Assembly (NCBI GenBank): GCA_947448745.1
Contig: CANFOQ010000016.1
Span: 1 to 55,364 of the forward strand
Direction: 5' to 3'
Length of the DNA: 55,364 nucleotides
Source of the DNA: Comamonadaceae bacterium
GTDB lineage: Bacteria; Pseudomonadota; Gammaproteobacteria; Burkholderiales; Burkholderiaceae_C
How positions within the stretch are numbered: position 1 is the stretch's first letter; each line of letters opens with the position of its first letter. The notes beneath the pieces were generated by a model that worked only from the letters and a program-made list of their open reading frames with translations, had not been told where the DNA came from and searched no databases. Position numbers and translations under genes: made by a program. Below are positions 24,635 through 31,910 of the stretch, piece after piece.

Positions 24635-26326
24635 TCAAGCATTGTCGTCGCTGATTTTGCTCAGCCGGTAACTCAGTTGTGGCCGCGTCAAACCCAGTAA
24701 GCGAGCGGCAGCAGAAATATTGCCATTGCTGCGCTCCACCGCTTCTTGAATCAGCATGTGTTCCATGTTGTTCAAAGACAGTTTGCGTTCCACCAATTCG
24801 TTCAACAAGGCTTGGCCCTGGTTGGAACCACCCTTGGCCAATCGACCGGTTTTGCTGACCGTGCTGCCCACCAAGTTGTCGGTCTGTCCTGGCAAGGCCG
24901 GGAACAAGCGCTCCACATCCACCCATTCGCCGTGGCCCGTGAGGATGACGCCGCGCTCGATCAGGTTTTCCAATTCGCGCACATTGCCCGGCCAGTCATG
25001 GTGGCGCAACGCTTCCAACGCGCGGTCGCTGAAACCGGCCAAAACCTTGTTATGCCGCTCGGAAAAACGCTGCAACAAATGCTGGGCCAACACTTCAATG
25101 TCTTCGCCCCGTTCGCGCAAAGAGGGCACACGGATCGGGTACACATTCAAGCGATAAAGCAAGTCTTGTCGAAATTTGCCTTGGGCCACGGCCGCACTCA
25201 AATCGACGTTGGTGGCGGCCACCACGCGCACATTGACACGGCGGGTGGCGGTGCCCCCCAAACGCTCCACCACACCATCCTGCAAAACCCGCAACAGCTT
25301 GGACTGCACGGGTAAGGGCAACTCACCCAATTCATCCAACATCAAGGTGCCACCATCGGCACGCTCGAACCGCCCTGGTCGGGCCGAGCCTGAGCCGGTG
25401 TAAGCACCCTTTTCTGCACCGAACAATTCGGATTCGATCAAATCGGGCGGCAAAGCAGCGCAGTTGATGGCGACAAAAGGTTGGCTAGCGCGGTCACTCA
25501 AGGCATGCAAGGCCCGTGCGAAACGCTCTTTGCCCACGCCTGTTTCACCTGTCAGCAACACCGTGACTTGGGTGCCTGCAGCCTTGCGCAACAACTCGGT
25601 GGCTGCCTGGAAACTTTTGGAGCGCCCCAACAAGGGTCCCATGTCGTCTTCGGGCGGGCGGTTGTCGCGCATCTCCTCCACTTGCTCTTTCAAGTTTTGC
25701 AATTCGACCAACATGGCGTCTGGCGCGTAGTCCGCTTCCATCTCATCGCCATCGGGCCAGTCCGCTTTCAAGCGACCTTCAATCAAACAGTGGTCGAAGC
25801 CGCACGCGGTGCACTGGGTTTCCTTGAACAAAATGCGACGCCCAAAAAACGCGCTGGTGTAGCCCGTTGCATAACCCAGCAACATCCAACACACGGGGTG
25901 ATCTTGCGACCCAAAGTCGCGCACATGGGTTTCCACTTCCCATGAATGGTCCCAACGAAACAGGCCTTCGAAGTGGTTGTTCGACATGTCTTGCGAAAAC
26001 TTCAAGGGCGTGACTTGCACGGCACCCTCCAACATAAGCAATTGCGGCCCGACAGAGAACATGCTGAACATGGGAGCGTCCCCACGCACCTTGCGCGCCA
26101 ATGCCGCGTCGCTTTCACCCGCTGAATAACCGGTGCGCATCAGCAAGCGCCTGGTTTTTTCATGGCCAATGCTTTGCATCAACTCCCGCCGCAAGGAGCC
26201 CAGCGCTGCAGCGTGCAACAACAACATGCGTTGCCCCGCCAACCAAATGCGTCCATCGCTGCTGGAGAACTGCACCAATCGGCGCAAGTCAGCATCGGAA
26301 GGCAGTGGTGGCAAAGTCGTGCTCAT
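24635..26326 (-). CDS. dmpR: Sigma-54-dependent phenol-responsive activator (DmpR/AphR/MopR type)
   Basis: Aromatic-sensing enhancer-binding protein of 563 residues, the usual DmpR length. The N-terminal XylR_N/V4R sensor spans about 20-210. It retains W125 and the four zinc-type ligands C146, E169, C172 and C180 at MopR spacing. The position matching the phenol-contacting histidine of MopR/DmpR is L97. The AAA+ domain follows with Walker A GETGVGKE and a sigma-54 contact loop reading GAYTGS. A Fis-type HTH closes the protein (NGNISAAARLLGLTRPQLSYRL). I chose ATG 26326 over an upstream start that would add 17 unrelated residues. Divergent from dmpK across the control region. Confidence 0.93.
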   Translation of the reverse strand: MSTTLPPLPSDADLRRLVQFSSSDGRIWLAGQRMLLLHAAALGSLRRELMQSIGHEKTRRLLMRTGYSAGESDAALARKVRGDAPMFSMFSVGPQLLMLEGAVQVTPLKFSQDMSNNHFEGLFRWDHSWEVETHVRDFGSQDHPVCWMLLGYATGYTSAFFGRRILFKETQCTACGFDHCLIEGRLKADWPDGDEMEADYAPDAMLVELQNLKEQVEEMRDNRPPEDDMGPLLGRSKSFQAATELLRKAAGTQVTVLLTGETGVGKERFARALHALSDRASQPFVAINCAALPPDLIESELFGAEKGAYTGSGSARPGRFERADGGTLMLDELGELPLPVQSKLLRVLQDGVVERLGGTATRRVNVRVVAATNVDLSAAVAQGKFRQDLLYRLNVYPIRVPSLRERGEDIEVLAQHLLQRFSERHNKVLAGFSDRALEALRHHDWPGNVRELENLIERGVILTGHGEWVDVERLFPALPGQTDNLVGSTVSKTGRLAKGGSNQGQALLNELVERKLSLNNMEHMLIQEAVERSNGNISAAARLLGLTRPQLSYRLSKISDDNA

Positions 26327-26383
26327 GCAGAAATTATCGAGATAAACACAAACTTTGTGGCCAAGGGTTAGTCCCAATTCAGA

Positions 26384-26436
26384 GTGATTTCACCAAATGA
26401 TGAACATAAAAATGCATGATTTCATGAAAAAATCAC
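26384..26436. promoter_or_regulatory. AT-rich inverted repeats upstream of dmpK (possible activator or repressor sites)
   Basis: GTGATTT (26384-26390) is repeated inverted as AAATCAC (26430-26436). Inside lies a perfect palindrome TTTCATGAAA (26420-26429). These are about 160-210 bp before the sigma-54 start, within the range where upstream activator or GntR-type operator sites occur. Which protein, if any, binds is not shown by sequence. Confidence 0.35.
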
Positions 26437-26479
26437 TTTCAAAATCCCATTTTTCATAGACAAAGCAGGAATTTCGTAT

Positions 26480-26502
26480 TTTGAGCTTGGAAACAGCTCA
26501 AA
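26480..26502. promoter_or_regulatory. Probable DmpR-type upstream activating site
   Basis: TTTGAGC (26480-26486) and GCTCAAA (26496-26502) form a perfect inverted repeat with a 9-bp spacer, centred about 100 bp upstream of the predicted sigma-54 transcription start. Position, symmetry and TTGA/TCAA half-site ends resemble XylR/DmpR enhancer sites. A second site normally accompanies the first; I saw no equally good copy. Confidence 0.55.
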
Positions 26503-26531
26503 TTGAAAGGGTTTTATTGGTGAAAACCCTG

Positions 26532-26545
26532 TTTTATCGATAAAA
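26532..26545. promoter_or_regulatory. Perfect 14-bp AT-rich palindrome upstream of the sigma-54 promoter
   Basis: TTTTATCGATAAAA lies between the presumed activator site and the -24 box. It could be a bending site or an operator for the adjacent GntR-family protein. It does not match the IHF consensus well. Function is unassigned. Confidence 0.4.
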
Positions 26546-26565
26546 AGTGCTTTCTTTGGCGGAGT

Positions 26566-26581
26566 TGGCGCACTCTGTGCT
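26566..26581 (+). promoter_or_regulatory. Sigma-54 (-24/-12) promoter of the phenol operon
   Basis: TGGCGC-ACTCT-GTGCT (26566-26581) has the invariant GG and GC dinucleotides in exact register with the TGGCAC-N5-TTGCA consensus. The predicted start is near 26592, about 20 bp before the dmpK ATG. It stands directly upstream of the hydroxylase operon and beside a sigma-54 activator gene, so this is very likely the Po-type promoter. Confidence 0.85.
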
Positions 26582-26611
26582 GATAGACCATGTCATCAAA
26601 ACGAGGTTGCC

Positions 26612-26878
26612 ATGTCATCACAACCATTCACCGCCGCCAATACGACTGCTGAAGAGCAGCCCGTGCTGCACCGCAAGTTTGTTCGGGTGACCAGCCCCAA
26701 AGACAGCGAATTCGTGCATTTCGAGTTCGCCATCGGCTGGCCCGACCTGAGCGCCGAGTTGACGCTGAAACGCGATCAATTTGATGAGTTTTGCAAAAAA
26801 CACCAAGTCGAATTTCTGGGCCCTGAAGACGAGCGCGCCCCCTCCCTCAACGACCTACGCAACACGGAGACACCATGA
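26612..26878 (+). CDS. dmpK: Phenol hydroxylase assembly protein DmpK
   Basis: An 88-residue small protein matching DmpK/AphK/PhcK (RKFVRVTSPKDSEFVHFEFAIGWPDLSAELTL). In Pseudomonas CF600, DmpK binds the apo-oxygenase, is not part of the active enzyme, and is thought to help place active-site iron. A GAGG ribosome site precedes the ATG. It is the first gene of the sigma-54-driven operon and overlaps dmpL by ATGA. The presence of a diiron-defective hydroxylase paralogue downstream makes its assembly role of extra interest. Confidence 0.92.
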   Translation: MSSQPFTAANTTAEEQPVLHRKFVRVTSPKDSEFVHFEFAIGWPDLSAELTLKRDQFDEFCKKHQVEFLGPEDERAPSLNDLRNTETP

Positions 26879-27870
26879 CCGTCGACCTGCAAGCCCGGGA
26901 AATCCAGCCCCTGCGCAACACCTTTTCACACGTCGCCCGCTATGTCGGCGACGACAAGCCTGCCACCCGCTATCAAGAAGCCACGTTTGGTGCTCAAGCC
27001 ACCAGCAACTTCCACTACCGCCCCACCTGGGACCCCGAGTACGAGTTGTTTGACGCTTCTCGCTCCAAGGTGGTGTTGGCCGATTGGTATGTGTTGAAAG
27101 ACCCACGCCAGTTCTATTACGGCACCTGGACCATGGCCCGTGCGCGTCAGCAAGACGCGATGGAGTCGAGTTACCAATTCGTTGAGTCGCGCGACCTGAT
27201 CAACAAAATGCCGGACGAGCTGCGCGACAAAGTGTGTCAAGTCATCATCCCCATTCGCCATGTGGCTTGGGGCGGCAACATGAACAACTGCATGATCGCC
27301 GCCTATGGTTATGGCACGGCCTTCACGGCACCAGCGAGTTTGCATGCCATGGATGAATTGGGCGTGGCCCAGTACATCACCCGCTTAGGTCTGGCATTGG
27401 ATGAACCCAGTGTGCTGGATACCGGCAAGGAAGCTTGGTTGAAGGCGCCGCAATGGCAGTCCTTGCGTCATTTGGTCGAAGACAGTTTTGTGGTGCGCGA
27501 TCCGTTTGAGATTTTTGTCGCGCAAAACCTGGCCATTGACGGCTTGCTGTACCCCTTGATATTTGGACATTTCATTGACGACCACGTGGCTTTGAACGGC
27601 GGCACCGCAGTGTCCATGCTGAGTGCCTTCATGGTGGAGTGGCACGAGGAATCCAACCGCTGGGTGGATGCCGTCGTGAAAACCGCAGCGGCTGAATCAG
27701 AGGCCAACAAAACGCTCATCAGCGGATGGGCACAAGCCTGGTCCCAACGCATGCACGACGCCTTGGTGCCCATTGCGCAAATGGCGCTGGGTGACAAAGG
27801 TGCGTCCACCTTGGAAGACGTGTTCACGCAATTCCAAGCCCGTTGCAAAAAACTGGGCCTCAACGCCTGA
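26875..27870 (+). CDS. dmpL: Phenol hydroxylase, oxygenase beta subunit (P1)
   Basis: Beta subunit of the (alpha-beta-gamma)2 oxygenase of multicomponent phenol hydroxylase. The 331-residue, iron-free ferritin-like protein contains FHYRPTWDPEYELFD, ADWYVLKDPRQFYYGTWTMARARQQDAME and the helical core HFIDDHVALNGGTAVSMLSAFMVEWHEESNRW. No truncation or odd feature. It follows dmpK with ATGA overlap and precedes dmpM by 22 bp. Confidence 0.95.
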   Translation: MTVDLQAREIQPLRNTFSHVARYVGDDKPATRYQEATFGAQATSNFHYRPTWDPEYELFDASRSKVVLADWYVLKDPRQFYYGTWTMARARQQDAMESSYQFVESRDLINKMPDELRDKVCQVIIPIRHVAWGGNMNNCMIAAYGYGTAFTAPASLHAMDELGVAQYITRLGLALDEPSVLDTGKEAWLKAPQWQSLRHLVEDSFVVRDPFEIFVAQNLAIDGLLYPLIFGHFIDDHVALNGGTAVSMLSAFMVEWHEESNRWVDAVVKTAAAESEANKTLISGWAQAWSQRMHDALVPIAQMALGDKGASTLEDVFTQFQARCKKLGLNA

Positions 27871-27892
27871 GCACCCCTTTCAAGGAACTGTC

Positions 27893-28162
27893 ATGTCCAA
27901 CGTTTTCATCGCTTTCCAAGTCAACGAAGAATCCCGCCCTGTGGTGGATGCCATCTTGGCCGACAACCCCAATGCCACAGCGGTGTATTCCCCCGGTTTG
28001 GTGAAGATTGACGCGCCCAATTCCTTGGTGATCAAACGCGAAAGCATCGAAGAGCAAATCGGTCAACGCTACGACTTGCAGCAAATGCAAGTGAACTTGG
28101 TCACGTTATCGGGCCACATCGATGAAGACGACGACCAGTTCACGCTGAGCTGGAACCACTGA
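27893..28162 (+). CDS. dmpM: Phenol hydroxylase regulatory/effector protein (P2)
   Basis: An 89-residue cofactor-less effector protein of the MmoB/DmpM family (MSNVFIAFQVNEESRPVVDAIL ... DLQQMQVNLVTLSGHIDEDDDQFTLSWN). It docks on the oxygenase and tunes the diiron site for turnover. AAGGA precedes the ATG. In known phenol operons dmpN follows directly. Here a divergent dmpN-like gene comes first and the true dmpN is 6.7 kb downstream. Confidence 0.95.
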   Translation: MSNVFIAFQVNEESRPVVDAILADNPNATAVYSPGLVKIDAPNSLVIKRESIEEQIGQRYDLQQMQVNLVTLSGHIDEDDDQFTLSWNH

Positions 28163-28178
28163 GCCACAGGTCTTCAAG

Positions 28179-29630
28179 ATGGACACCACGGTCAAACACC
28201 CCGCCATGAACCGCACCCAACGCCAGCAAGCCATGACCCGCGATTTGGCCTGGCAAGTCAGCCAGCCCGAAGCGGTGTTTCCTGCGCGCAATTTGGAAGG
28301 CATCCGCATCCATGATTGGTCGGCTCTTCGTCAACCCTTGCAACCCACGCTGGAACAGTACTGGAAATTGCAAGGCGAGAAAGACAAACGCTTGTATGCC
28401 ATCACCGATGCGTTCGCACAAAACAACGGCCAACTCGGCCTCTCGGATGCCCGTTATGCGAATGCCCTCAAACTGCTGTTGCAAGCCTTCACTCCCATCG
28501 AGTACAGCGCGCACCGGGGCTATGCCCGTGTGGCCCGCCAGCTCGGCCTGACGGATGCAGCCTTCCAGTCGGCCGATCACCTGCGCCACAACCACCTTGA
28601 AGTGCATGCCATCTCGCACTTCAACAAGTATTTCAATGGCATGCACAGCTACACCGAATGGTTTGACCACCATTGGATGCTGGCCGTGGCCAAGTCTTAT
28701 GCCGACGATCTGCTGAGCGCCGGTCCGTTTGAGTTTTTGGTGGCCATGGCCGTGGGCTACAACACCGTCATCAGCAATACCCTGCACGTGTCCTTCATGT
28801 CGGCCGCTGCCGACAACGGCGACATGTCCACCTCCAGTGCTGGTCTCACAGCGCAATCCGACAAAGTACGTCATCAAGTGGCCGGTCAAGCTTTGGTGGC
28901 CTTTTTGGTCCAACAAGACCCTGGCAATTTGGCTCTGGTGCAAGCCTGGATCGACAAATGGTTTTGGCGCAGTGTGCGCTTGAGCAGTTTGGTGGCCGTG
29001 ATGCAAGACTACATGCTGCCCTACCACAACCACTCCTGGCAAGAGGTGTGGACCATGCATGTGGCACAACCGCTGGCCAAAGTGTTTGACGCTTGGAAAC
29101 CCTTGGGTCTGGCCTTGCCCCGCCATTGGCAGCAAGCCAACGAGCAACAAGCCCATGTCAGTCACCAAACATGGCTGCGTTTGTGCCGTTACAGCGCTGG
29201 TTTGCCCCTGCACGTGTGGGCCCCCAATGCGGCGGCATTGGATTGGCTGAGCCAAAAATACCCCGGCACCTTTGACGCCATGTTCCGCCCACACATGATG
29301 GGCTTGGCGCACCAAGTGGCACACGGTCAACGCCCGCAAGAAACCAACGCACCGGTGTTGTGCGGCACATGCCAACTGCCCGTGCCCGGCATGGATGGTG
29401 CACAAGCGCTTGCCCAAGCCAGCACCCTGAAAGGCCGCTGTTTTTGCAGCCTGCCTTGTCAACATATTTTCAATCTCGAGGCCGACAAACACAGCACGCA
29501 AGCCGCCAGCAGTGCCCAACGCCACGGCTGGACCCTGCCCGCTTCACAAGCTGCTGACAGTGGTTTGTTTGACGGCTCACAAGACGAACACAACTTTGAA
29601 GAATGGAATGGTGGAGCGCAGCATCCTTGA
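28179..29630 (+). CDS. Divergent phenol hydroxylase large-subunit paralogue lacking the diiron site
   Basis: A 483-residue homologue of DmpN over its full length; the neighbouring dmpN (34906-36471) has the intact site. Shared blocks include KLQGEKDKRLYAITDAFAQ, HAISHFNKYFNGMHS, VQAWIDKWFWR and VMQDYMLP. Diiron ligands in the true subunit are E110, E140, H143, E201, E235 and H238. Here they read E108, H134, H137, N195, K229 and H232, so three of four glutamates are gone. E108 to H134 is 26 residues instead of 30, a lost helical turn. The C-terminal CxxC and CxxxC pairs (LCGTC, CSLPC) are kept. It cannot bind diiron in the usual way and is probably a structural, chaperone or regulatory partner; that role is inference. 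The reading frame is intact. It lies 16 bp after dmpM. Confidence 0.88.
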   Translation: MDTTVKHPAMNRTQRQQAMTRDLAWQVSQPEAVFPARNLEGIRIHDWSALRQPLQPTLEQYWKLQGEKDKRLYAITDAFAQNNGQLGLSDARYANALKLLLQAFTPIEYSAHRGYARVARQLGLTDAAFQSADHLRHNHLEVHAISHFNKYFNGMHSYTEWFDHHWMLAVAKSYADDLLSAGPFEFLVAMAVGYNTVISNTLHVSFMSAAADNGDMSTSSAGLTAQSDKVRHQVAGQALVAFLVQQDPGNLALVQAWIDKWFWRSVRLSSLVAVMQDYMLPYHNHSWQEVWTMHVAQPLAKVFDAWKPLGLALPRHWQQANEQQAHVSHQTWLRLCRYSAGLPLHVWAPNAAALDWLSQKYPGTFDAMFRPHMMGLAHQVAHGQRPQETNAPVLCGTCQLPVPGMDGAQALAQASTLKGRCFCSLPCQHIFNLEADKHSTQAASSAQRHGWTLPASQAADSGLFDGSQDEHNFEEWNGGAQHP

Positions 29631-29724
29631 AGCGACACACCAAACTTTCACGCGGGTTGCTAGCCCACATTCGCGTGTCATGGCCAGTTATTGGGCTCAA
29701 GAAACAAACAGGAGACTCGTTCAC

Positions 29725-30975
29725 ATGAAACAAAAATTCATTCTTGCATTGGGCTTGGTAGCTGCTGCAGGCTTCAGCGTCAGTGCGCAAGCGCAAGACC
29801 GTTGCGGCATGGGCAATGGCAAAAAAGCCACTGGCGAACCGATTCAAATTGGCGCCATCGTGGGCAAAACAGGCCCTGAAGATTTCTCATCTGCCGCCCG
29901 TTCTGCCGAGGCTTATTTCAAATGTGTGAATGCCAACGGTGGCATCAATGGCCGTCCCGTGAACTACACGGTTCAAGACGACACATGGAACCCTGAAGTG
30001 GCTGCACAAGCGGCTTCTAAATTGGTGAAAGACACCAAGGTGGTGGGCATGGTTGGTTCCACTTCTTTCGTGGAATGTGGTGCCAACAACAAACTGTACG
30101 AACAAGAAGGCGTGGCTGTGGTGGCTGGTGTGGGCGTGCCCCGTGCATGCTTCTATGGCAAAAACTATGCACCTTTCAACCAAGGTCCTCGCCAATCCAC
30201 CATCAGCGCTGCCATGTACATCGCTGACACCTTCAAGCTGAAAAACATCACCTGTATCGCCCCCGGCATTCCCGGTTTTGGCGACTGGGTGTGTGGCGGC
30301 GTGGAGAGCTGGGGCAAAGCCAATGGCGTGACCGTCAAGCAAGTGATTTTCGATCCAGGTCAACTCGACGGCAACGCCATCGTCTTGCAAGCACAAGCTT
30401 CCAAGCCTGACGGCATCGTGTTGGGCATGCCCCGCGGCATGATGCTGCCCATCCTGACCGCTGCAGAACAGCAAGACATGGGCAAGTCCATCAAATGGGG
30501 TCTGCCAACATCGGCTTACCACACAGAAATGCCCAAAGCGGCTGGCAAGTACTGGGATGGCAAGTTGTATGTCCACATGGAACTCGAACCCCTGGACAAA
30601 GACGGTGCCGACACCAAAAACTGGTTGGCAGTGATGGCCAAGTACGGCAACAAGAAAGACCCGATCGACTCTTTCTCACAAGCCGGTTATTTGTCTGCAC
30701 AAGTGGCCACCAACGCCATGTTGGGCATCAAAGGCGACATCGACCGCAAAGCTTTCTTGAATGCTGCACGCGGCATCAAAAACGTGAAAACAGACATGTT
30801 GTGCGCTCCTTGGTACTTCGGCGAAGGTGAGCGTCACCAGCCCAACCACAACGGTCGCGTGGCTTTGTTGACCGGCGGTGGCTTCAAGCTGCAAACCGCC
30901 AATTGCTTCCAAGCCAAGGATGCTGATTTGGCCGATGTCTTGGCCTATGAAGCCAAAACAGGCGTGGCCAAGTAA
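29725..30975 (+). CDS. ABC transporter substrate-binding protein (branched-chain amino acid/aromatic type)
   Basis: A 416-residue periplasmic binding protein of the Leu/Ile/Val family with signal peptide MKQKFILALGLVAAAGFSVSAQAQ. Mature features are IQIGAIVGKTGPEDFSSAARSAEAYF, NANGGINGRPVNYTVQDDTWNPEVAAQAASKLV and a cysteine-rich set (DRCGMG, VECGANN, RACFYG, TCIAPG, DWVCGG). The family binds amino acids, amides or aromatics such as benzoates and phenylpropanoids; its place inside a phenol operon suggests an aromatic ligand. AGGAG lies 10 bases before the ATG at 29725. The 94-bp gap after the paralogue gene holds no clear promoter. Confidence 0.9.
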   Translation: MKQKFILALGLVAAAGFSVSAQAQDRCGMGNGKKATGEPIQIGAIVGKTGPEDFSSAARSAEAYFKCVNANGGINGRPVNYTVQDDTWNPEVAAQAASKLVKDTKVVGMVGSTSFVECGANNKLYEQEGVAVVAGVGVPRACFYGKNYAPFNQGPRQSTISAAMYIADTFKLKNITCIAPGIPGFGDWVCGGVESWGKANGVTVKQVIFDPGQLDGNAIVLQAQASKPDGIVLGMPRGMMLPILTAAEQQDMGKSIKWGLPTSAYHTEMPKAAGKYWDGKLYVHMELEPLDKDGADTKNWLAVMAKYGNKKDPIDSFSQAGYLSAQVATNAMLGIKGDIDRKAFLNAARGIKNVKTDMLCAPWYFGEGERHQPNHNGRVALLTGGGFKLQTANCFQAKDADLADVLAYEAKTGVAK

Positions 30976-31004
30976 GCGCACGTCAACTCTAAAAAACTGA
31001 AACC

Positions 31005-31889
31005 ATGGAAACCCTGCTTCCCTTTCTTGTTGTCGGCATCAGTGTTGGCGCGGTGTATGCACTCTCAGGCGTGGGCTTGGTGGTGCTCTACCGAGCCAGC
31101 GGTGTGGTGAATTTCGCCTACGGTGCACTTGGCGGTTTGGCCGCCATGGTCTGCTGGCAAGTCATCGACCTGGAATACGCCGATTGGATGGGATGGGTCG
31201 CAGGTGTTTTCGTGGCGACGTTTTTGTCATGGGCTTATGGGCGCTTCATCGCGCCCAGCCTGACCCACCAAGACCGCATCGTGCGGGCCATGGCCACCCT
31301 GGGTTTTGCCTTGATGGTGATGGGCATGGCGCAATGGTATTGGGGAGATGATCCCCGTCGTTTGGTACTTCCCACCGACAGTGGTGGACTCGAATTTGAC
31401 GGTCGCCGCCTGATCAGCTACACGCGTTTGCTGGCTTTGGTGTTGGCGACGACCATGACCATCAGCATGCTGTGGCTGCTGGCCAAAACCCCTTTGGGCT
31501 TGCGCATGCGGGCTCTGCAAAGCAACCGCGTACTTAGCGGTTTATTGGGTGTGCGCGTGAAAAACGTCGACACCTGGGCTTGGACGATCGCCGGTGTGTT
31601 TGCTGGCATCACCGGCTTGTTCATGGGCAACATGGTGCGCTTGAACCCCACCGTCCTCACCTTCTTGGTCATCCCCGCGATGGCCGCGGCGGTGGTCGGT
31701 CGCTTGGTGTCCTTGCCCATGACCGTCGTGGGTGGTTTGCTGATTGGCGTGATTGAAGCCCTCACCACCTTGGTCCCGCAAATTTCTCGCTATGGCTCGG
31801 CCACCGGTTTTGTCGTGGCCATCCTGGCCATCTTGTGGCAGCAACGCAAAGGCATTGGCTTGTCACGTGACAACAGCCATCTCGAATAA
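31005..31889 (+). CDS. ABC transporter permease, LivH type
   Basis: A 294-residue inner-membrane permease of the branched-chain amino acid (HAAT) family with about eight hydrophobic helices. It has the family landmarks GAVYALSGVGLVVLYRASGVVNFAYGALGG, TPLGLRMRALQSNR (the EAA-like loop that contacts the ATPase) and GVIEALTTLVPQISRYGSATGFVVAIL. Pairs with the LivM-type protein encoded next. Gap to the binding protein gene is 29 bp. Confidence 0.9.
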   Translation: METLLPFLVVGISVGAVYALSGVGLVVLYRASGVVNFAYGALGGLAAMVCWQVIDLEYADWMGWVAGVFVATFLSWAYGRFIAPSLTHQDRIVRAMATLGFALMVMGMAQWYWGDDPRRLVLPTDSGGLEFDGRRLISYTRLLALVLATTMTISMLWLLAKTPLGLRMRALQSNRVLSGLLGVRVKNVDTWAWTIAGVFAGITGLFMGNMVRLNPTVLTFLVIPAMAAAVVGRLVSLPMTVVGGLLIGVIEALTTLVPQISRYGSATGFVVAILAILWQQRKGIGLSRDNSHLE

Positions 31890-31910
31890 ACCCATTTCAC
31901 AGAGCACCCC

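Noticed and set aside
26327..26377. Longer DmpR start at 26377
   Set aside because: Adds 17 residues without counterpart in DmpR/AphR and intrudes into the control region; ATG 26326 gives the usual 563-residue length.
28179..29630. Annotating the first dmpN-like gene as the functional phenol hydroxylase subunit
   Set aside because: Three of four diiron glutamates are replaced and helix spacing is shortened; a complete dmpN is present at 34906-36471.
29681..29696. Possible sigma-54 promoter before the ABC binding-protein gene
   Set aside because: GG and GC dinucleotides are one base out of register (spacing 11 instead of 10), and the -12 side is poor.
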